Assembly (NCBI GenBank): GCA_964023205.1 | Contig: OZ026835.1 | Coordinates: forward strand, 14,528,414-14,592,413 | DNA: 64,000 bases | Source: Lutraria lutraria | Taxonomy: Eukaryota > Mollusca > Bivalvia > Venerida > Mactridae | Direction: 5' to 3' | Shown: positions 62,101-64,000 of the stretch, in pieces | Layout: every line of letters begins with the position of its first letter | How positions within the stretch are numbered: the stretch's first letter is position 1 | Position numbers and translations under genes: made by a program | Notes under the pieces: generated by a model | What the model was told of the DNA's origin: nothing | Databases searched by the model: none | The model's input: only the letters and a program-made list of their open reading frames with translations

Positions 62101-64000
62101 CGAATCAAACAATTGCCTTAAATTTGTTTACCTTATTTTAAGATACATGCAATTACTGCATGTTTTAATTAATTGGTATAAATTCATATGAATTATTATT
62201 ATTGTTGTATGTTTCAGGATTAGAGAAGTTTGCATTTTGGGAGAATTATTTTGATGTCCCAGGAATAATTGTTTGTGCTCAGTTAATTGACTATCATGAT
62301 AAGCTGGTAGGAAACTGTACTTCTGTGTATATAATATGATTGCCATAGTTGTTATTGTTTGTCCATTTTGCCTCCTTGTCTGTCTTCTTTTCTTAGGCCT
62401 GAAAAAACAAGCTTTTTCTTGTTACATGTTCATCAAAAATAGAGTAGGCGGGCCTGGGGATTTTTTTGTCTTGAAATTGTGCCGAAAGGTAAAAAAAGAG
62501 AGAATTTGGCCTTATAAAAAGTCAAGGGTTGTGAGAAAAAATTTGGGAAGGTCTAGTAATCTGAAACAAACATGCCATATTAAACAGTGGTACATTCTGC
62601 CCTCTACATTATTAATTTACCAGATATTTTCTGTTATGGTTTATTATTTACATTTCATTTAAGTTCCATTTTAATTAAATCAAATCATTTTGTTGTTTTA
62701 AATACACAGTCCTATATACATATTAATACAACAATTTTTCTCAACAATGTTCTTTGGCTTGTCTGTCAATAAAATATTTTAATACTTGCATGTACAGTGC
62801 AACCTCTCCAAAGCCTCTCTGGAGAGGTTGTACTGTATATAGGTGTATTAACTATTTGGCAAAGTCTAGTTTATGCCCTTAACATATACTAATATTACTA
62901 ATGCATGCTATATAAGATTGCTTTGTGTATTTATCTGTACTGATATGTTGTTAGAATGATGGGCCATTGGAATCTTATCGCTCTGTAATATGGGATGCTG
63001 TACCTGCTGGCTTACTGAACAACTACCGCTTTGAAGCCTTTGGTGGTAAGATATACATGTACTAGTATCTAACCTTCAGTAAATACCATAACACCTAATT
63101 TTATGGCTTTTAAAGGTAATATGATTGGAAAAGTGCTTAGCTTTCATTTTAGCTTTTAGCTTAGGTACATGTAAGTAAATGTGTCAGCAGATGCTTGGGA
63201 TTCATGTTTTTACCTCACTGTAGCACAAAGTGATCAAGTCAGAATATTTTCCTAATCTTACTGAAACTTGGTCAGTAGTAAATTTTGCTAACAAAATTTA
63301 ATGTTCCTACAATGTGGTACATGTTTGATACATGCTTGTGTCCAGTATACCACATGGCAAGACAGCTCTACCATTAATGTTTGTCCAGTTTGTCATATTG
63401 TAATAAACGTGACATTTTCCTTTATGCCTTATTGTACAGACATGCTATTAATTCAGACAACCCTTTGTTATAGGCTACCTCCAAATAAAAGCCACCTTAT
63501 GAATAAAAGCCACATCATGTTTTCCCAAGGATGGCCTTTGTCCACAGGTGTAACTGTATGATTTAGTCCTGTCATACCCATATTGTACACTATTACATGT
63601 ATTTGTAATCAAGAGCCTAATTGGATTTATTCTAGATTATGAAATATTTAGTATTGGTGTAATGTACATTTTCACATAATTATGTTCACTATAATTACTG
63701 TATTTTCATTTATTTTCGTTGGGCTCAATTGTCGTGGTTTTTACTAAAATCGCTATTTCGTGGGAACATAAATTCGTGGATTTTGATTTTCGAAAATAAA
63801 TGCCTTATCTCTGCATTTAAATTTGTTGGGATTTGATTTCGTGGATTGGCCTACCCACGAAATCCACGAAATTAAATCCCCAACGAAAATTAATGATTCC
63901 ACAGTATATAGTTTCTTGAATTTATCACTCAAACAATCTAATTCTGATTTGTATTTCCTTTGCTAGAAAACTCGGGTTATTTCTTCCCTGAATTAAAACG
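56040..64000 (+). CDS. NT5DC1: NT5DC1-like HAD 5'-nucleotidase domain protein, 5' part (exons 1-7)
   Basis: Seven GT-AG exons join in phase: 56040-56144, 59694-59785, 60663-60734, 61479-61591, 62218-62306, 62955-63045 and 63967 to the window edge, giving 198 codons plus 2 nt. The product matches the N-terminal part of NT5DC1 (about 455 residues in human). It carries HAD motif I at residues 18-25 (GFDLDHTL, nucleophile Asp20 and Asp22), the KGL..D...GN..KL...G.ILRA.HG block (residues about 67-94), then the NYFD.PG and YF.PE.KR blocks. Family members are Mg-dependent HAD phosphohydrolase-like proteins of the cytosolic 5'-nucleotidase group. The cellular role of NT5DC1 is poorly defined. The start is the first ATG after an in-frame TAA at 55986. 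HAD motifs II-IV lie beyond the window. Confidence 0.95.
56368..57421. mobile_element. Non-autonomous CAGG...CCTG element in intron 1, 5-bp TSD
   Basis: The ends are similar inverted repeats (CAGGGGCGTGCCCAGG at 56368; the right end reads CAGGAGCGTGCCTGAGG on the other strand), with a shared 'ACGCACC'-like subterminal stretch. ACTTT flanks both sides (56363-56367 and 57422-57426). Inside, a second inverted pair of about 80 bp (56410-56490 versus 56815-56900) carries repeated 'ggtacattaag' and 'gtaccactgcctttat'. No transposase. It is hAT-like by termini, but the duplication is 5 bp. Confidence 0.7.
57772..58572. mobile_element. MITE with ACTGTATA ends in intron 1
   Basis: It starts ACTGTATAAGTGGTTAAG and ends with the inverse of ACTGTATACGTTGA. 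Subterminal blocks containing 'ttcgctaa' pair in inverted orientation (57815-57840 and 58527-58541). It is about 801 bp, non-coding, and similar in its ends to the elements at 821, 47971 and 63697. Confidence 0.6.
58896..58995 (+). repeat. Unclassified dispersed repeat, copy 3 (intron 1)
   Basis: 'actaattacactgttt', 'ggtgagacac', 'ggtgaaatcggcaaac' and 'ataagtaatgctag' parallel the copy at 46632-46765 in order and orientation. Confidence 0.45.
59479..59653. mobile_element. 175-bp MITE with CAGGGTTCTCA ends (intron 1)
   Basis: A terminal inverted repeat CAGGGTTCTCAgTAA / CAGGGTTCTCAaTAA (one mismatch) bounds 175 bp whose halves also pair loosely ('ggctgcaggcc', 'agcaggcctgtt'). It resembles small hAT-type MITEs. 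No clean target duplication is visible. Confidence 0.65.
59694..59785 (+). CDS. NT5DC1: NT5DC1-like exon 2
   Basis: A 92-bp exon after acceptor tttcag: LTYNSLIDYIVHVKGYPEDI and following residues, ending in phase 2 at donor AT|GTAAGT. Confidence 0.9.
59971..60180 (+). repeat. Possible short repeat in intron 2
   Basis: It begins 'tttaggcctgaaaaaa', the same start as at 62392 in intron 5. The two then diverge, so they may be different members or 5'-end scraps of one family. Confidence 0.3.
60663..60734 (+). CDS. NT5DC1: NT5DC1-like exon 3
   Basis: A 72-bp exon after acceptor ctttacag. It completes an Ile codon and reads AKGLFVDTERGNIIKLSHSG, then KIL, ending in phase 2 at AG|GTACGT. It is strongly conserved with the NT5DC1 family. 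Confidence 0.95.
61479..61591 (+). CDS. NT5DC1: NT5DC1-like exon 4
   Basis: A 113-bp exon after acceptor ttatccag. It completes Arg, then reads ATHGTRVLSNDELVSAYGDE and on to VRPRS, ending in phase 1 at G|GTAAAT. Confidence 0.95.
61676..61759. repeat. Long imperfect hairpin in intron 4
   Basis: Arms of about 33 bp (ATATCGAGGGTTCAACGC... and its near reverse complement ending at 61759) flank a loop of about 16-18 bp. There are only a few mismatches. It is probably a tiny foldback element. Confidence 0.7.
62218..62306 (+). CDS. NT5DC1: NT5DC1-like exon 5
   Basis: An 89-bp exon after acceptor gtttcag. It completes Gly and encodes LEKFAFWENYFDVPGIIV, then CAQLIDYHDKL, ending in phase 0 at CTG|GTAGGA. 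The NYFD.PG block is a family signature. Confidence 0.95.
62391..62580 (+). repeat. Possible short repeat in intron 5
   Basis: It begins 'tcttaggcctgaaaaaa', as in intron 2, and runs through a G/A-rich stretch. The overlapping 108-codon open frame (62336-62662) has no recognisable domain and lies wholly in the intron. Confidence 0.3.
62793..62837. repeat. Short near-perfect hairpin in intron 5
   Basis: TACAGTGCAACCTCTCCA pairs with TGGAGAGGTTGTACTGTA (one mismatch) around a loop of about 9 bp ('aagcctctc'). Whether it is a foldback remnant or a structural element is unclear. Confidence 0.7.
62955..63045 (+). CDS. NT5DC1: NT5DC1-like exon 6
   Basis: A 91-bp exon after acceptor ttgttag: NDGPLESYRSVIWDAVPAGL, then LNNYRFEAFG, ending in phase 1 at G|GTAAGA. 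Confidence 0.93.
63697..63905. mobile_element. 209-bp MITE in intron 6
   Basis: The ends ACTGTAtTTTCATTTATTTT and (inverted) ACTGTGGAATCATTAATTTT pair over about 35 bp, followed by more pairing of TTCGTTGGG and 'cacgaaatccacgaaat' blocks. Nearly the whole element can fold back on itself. Confidence 0.65.
63967..64000 (+). CDS. NT5DC1: NT5DC1-like exon 7 (cut by window edge)
   Basis: After acceptor tttgctag, AA completes Glu and the frame reads NSGYFFPELK plus two bases of the next codon. It matches the family's N-G-YFPE-K-R stretch. The exon continues past the window. Confidence 0.9.

Noticed and set aside
62336..62662. 108-codon + strand open frame starting with a hydrophobic segment
   Set aside because: It lies entirely within intron 5 of the NT5DC1-like gene and overlaps a repeat-like stretch; no motif recognised.

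Overview
This window looks like nuclear DNA from a mollusc, most likely a bivalve. It is AT-rich and has long introns. It is full of dispersed repeats of types I know from bivalve genomes: elements with a roughly 160-bp tandem core and terminal hairpins (pearl/HINE-like), short elements ending in TATGCCCCC...GGGGGCATAA, tRNA-derived SINEs on the minus strand, and decayed APE-type LINEs. I see no prokaryotic gene layout, rRNA, intact tRNA or CRISPR array. The species assignment is inference.

The only confidently recognised protein-coding gene is at the right end. The first seven exons of an NT5DC1-like gene (HAD-superfamily 5'-nucleotidase domain-containing protein 1) run on the + strand from 56040 and leave the window inside exon 7 at 64000. 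All intron boundaries are GT-AG, and reading phases carry through to give 198 codons plus 2 nt. The introns hold several small inverted-repeat elements. A possible mini-exon of an unrecognised minus-strand gene lies at 40807-40854.

The dominant feature is a tandem array from 4515 to 36641: fifteen copies of a 2,126-2,128-bp unit plus a degraded edge copy. Each unit is a composite. It carries two copies of a 481-bp subrepeat, each holding a short bivalve-type dispersed element, a truncated third subrepeat, and about 1 kb of a dead LINE reverse transcriptase on the minus strand. Diagnostic variants show a higher-order repeat: units 4-7 and 8-11 form two consecutive 8,509-bp tetramers. The left end of the array is hidden by a 200-N gap, beside a GC-rich minisatellite (about 3820-4314).

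The rest is repeat-rich intergenic or intronic DNA. From left to right: a pearl-like fragment (1-235); an ACTGTA-ended MITE (821-1549); a 979-bp CAG...CTG element with a 5-bp target duplication, inserted in a TTCATGAA-rich patch (1660-3060); the minisatellite and array; a near-complete decayed LINE (about 37360-40135); a second LINE tail (40340-40720); SINEs; two pearl-like elements in the same orientation (45223-46463 and 48909-50824); and a 2.85-kb region (51743-54595) bounded by inverted repeats, in which the motif GTTACACTCGGGACA recurs. The most interesting signals are the nested three-level satellite built from transposon debris and the recurrent CTCGGGACA motif, which I cannot assign to a known family.
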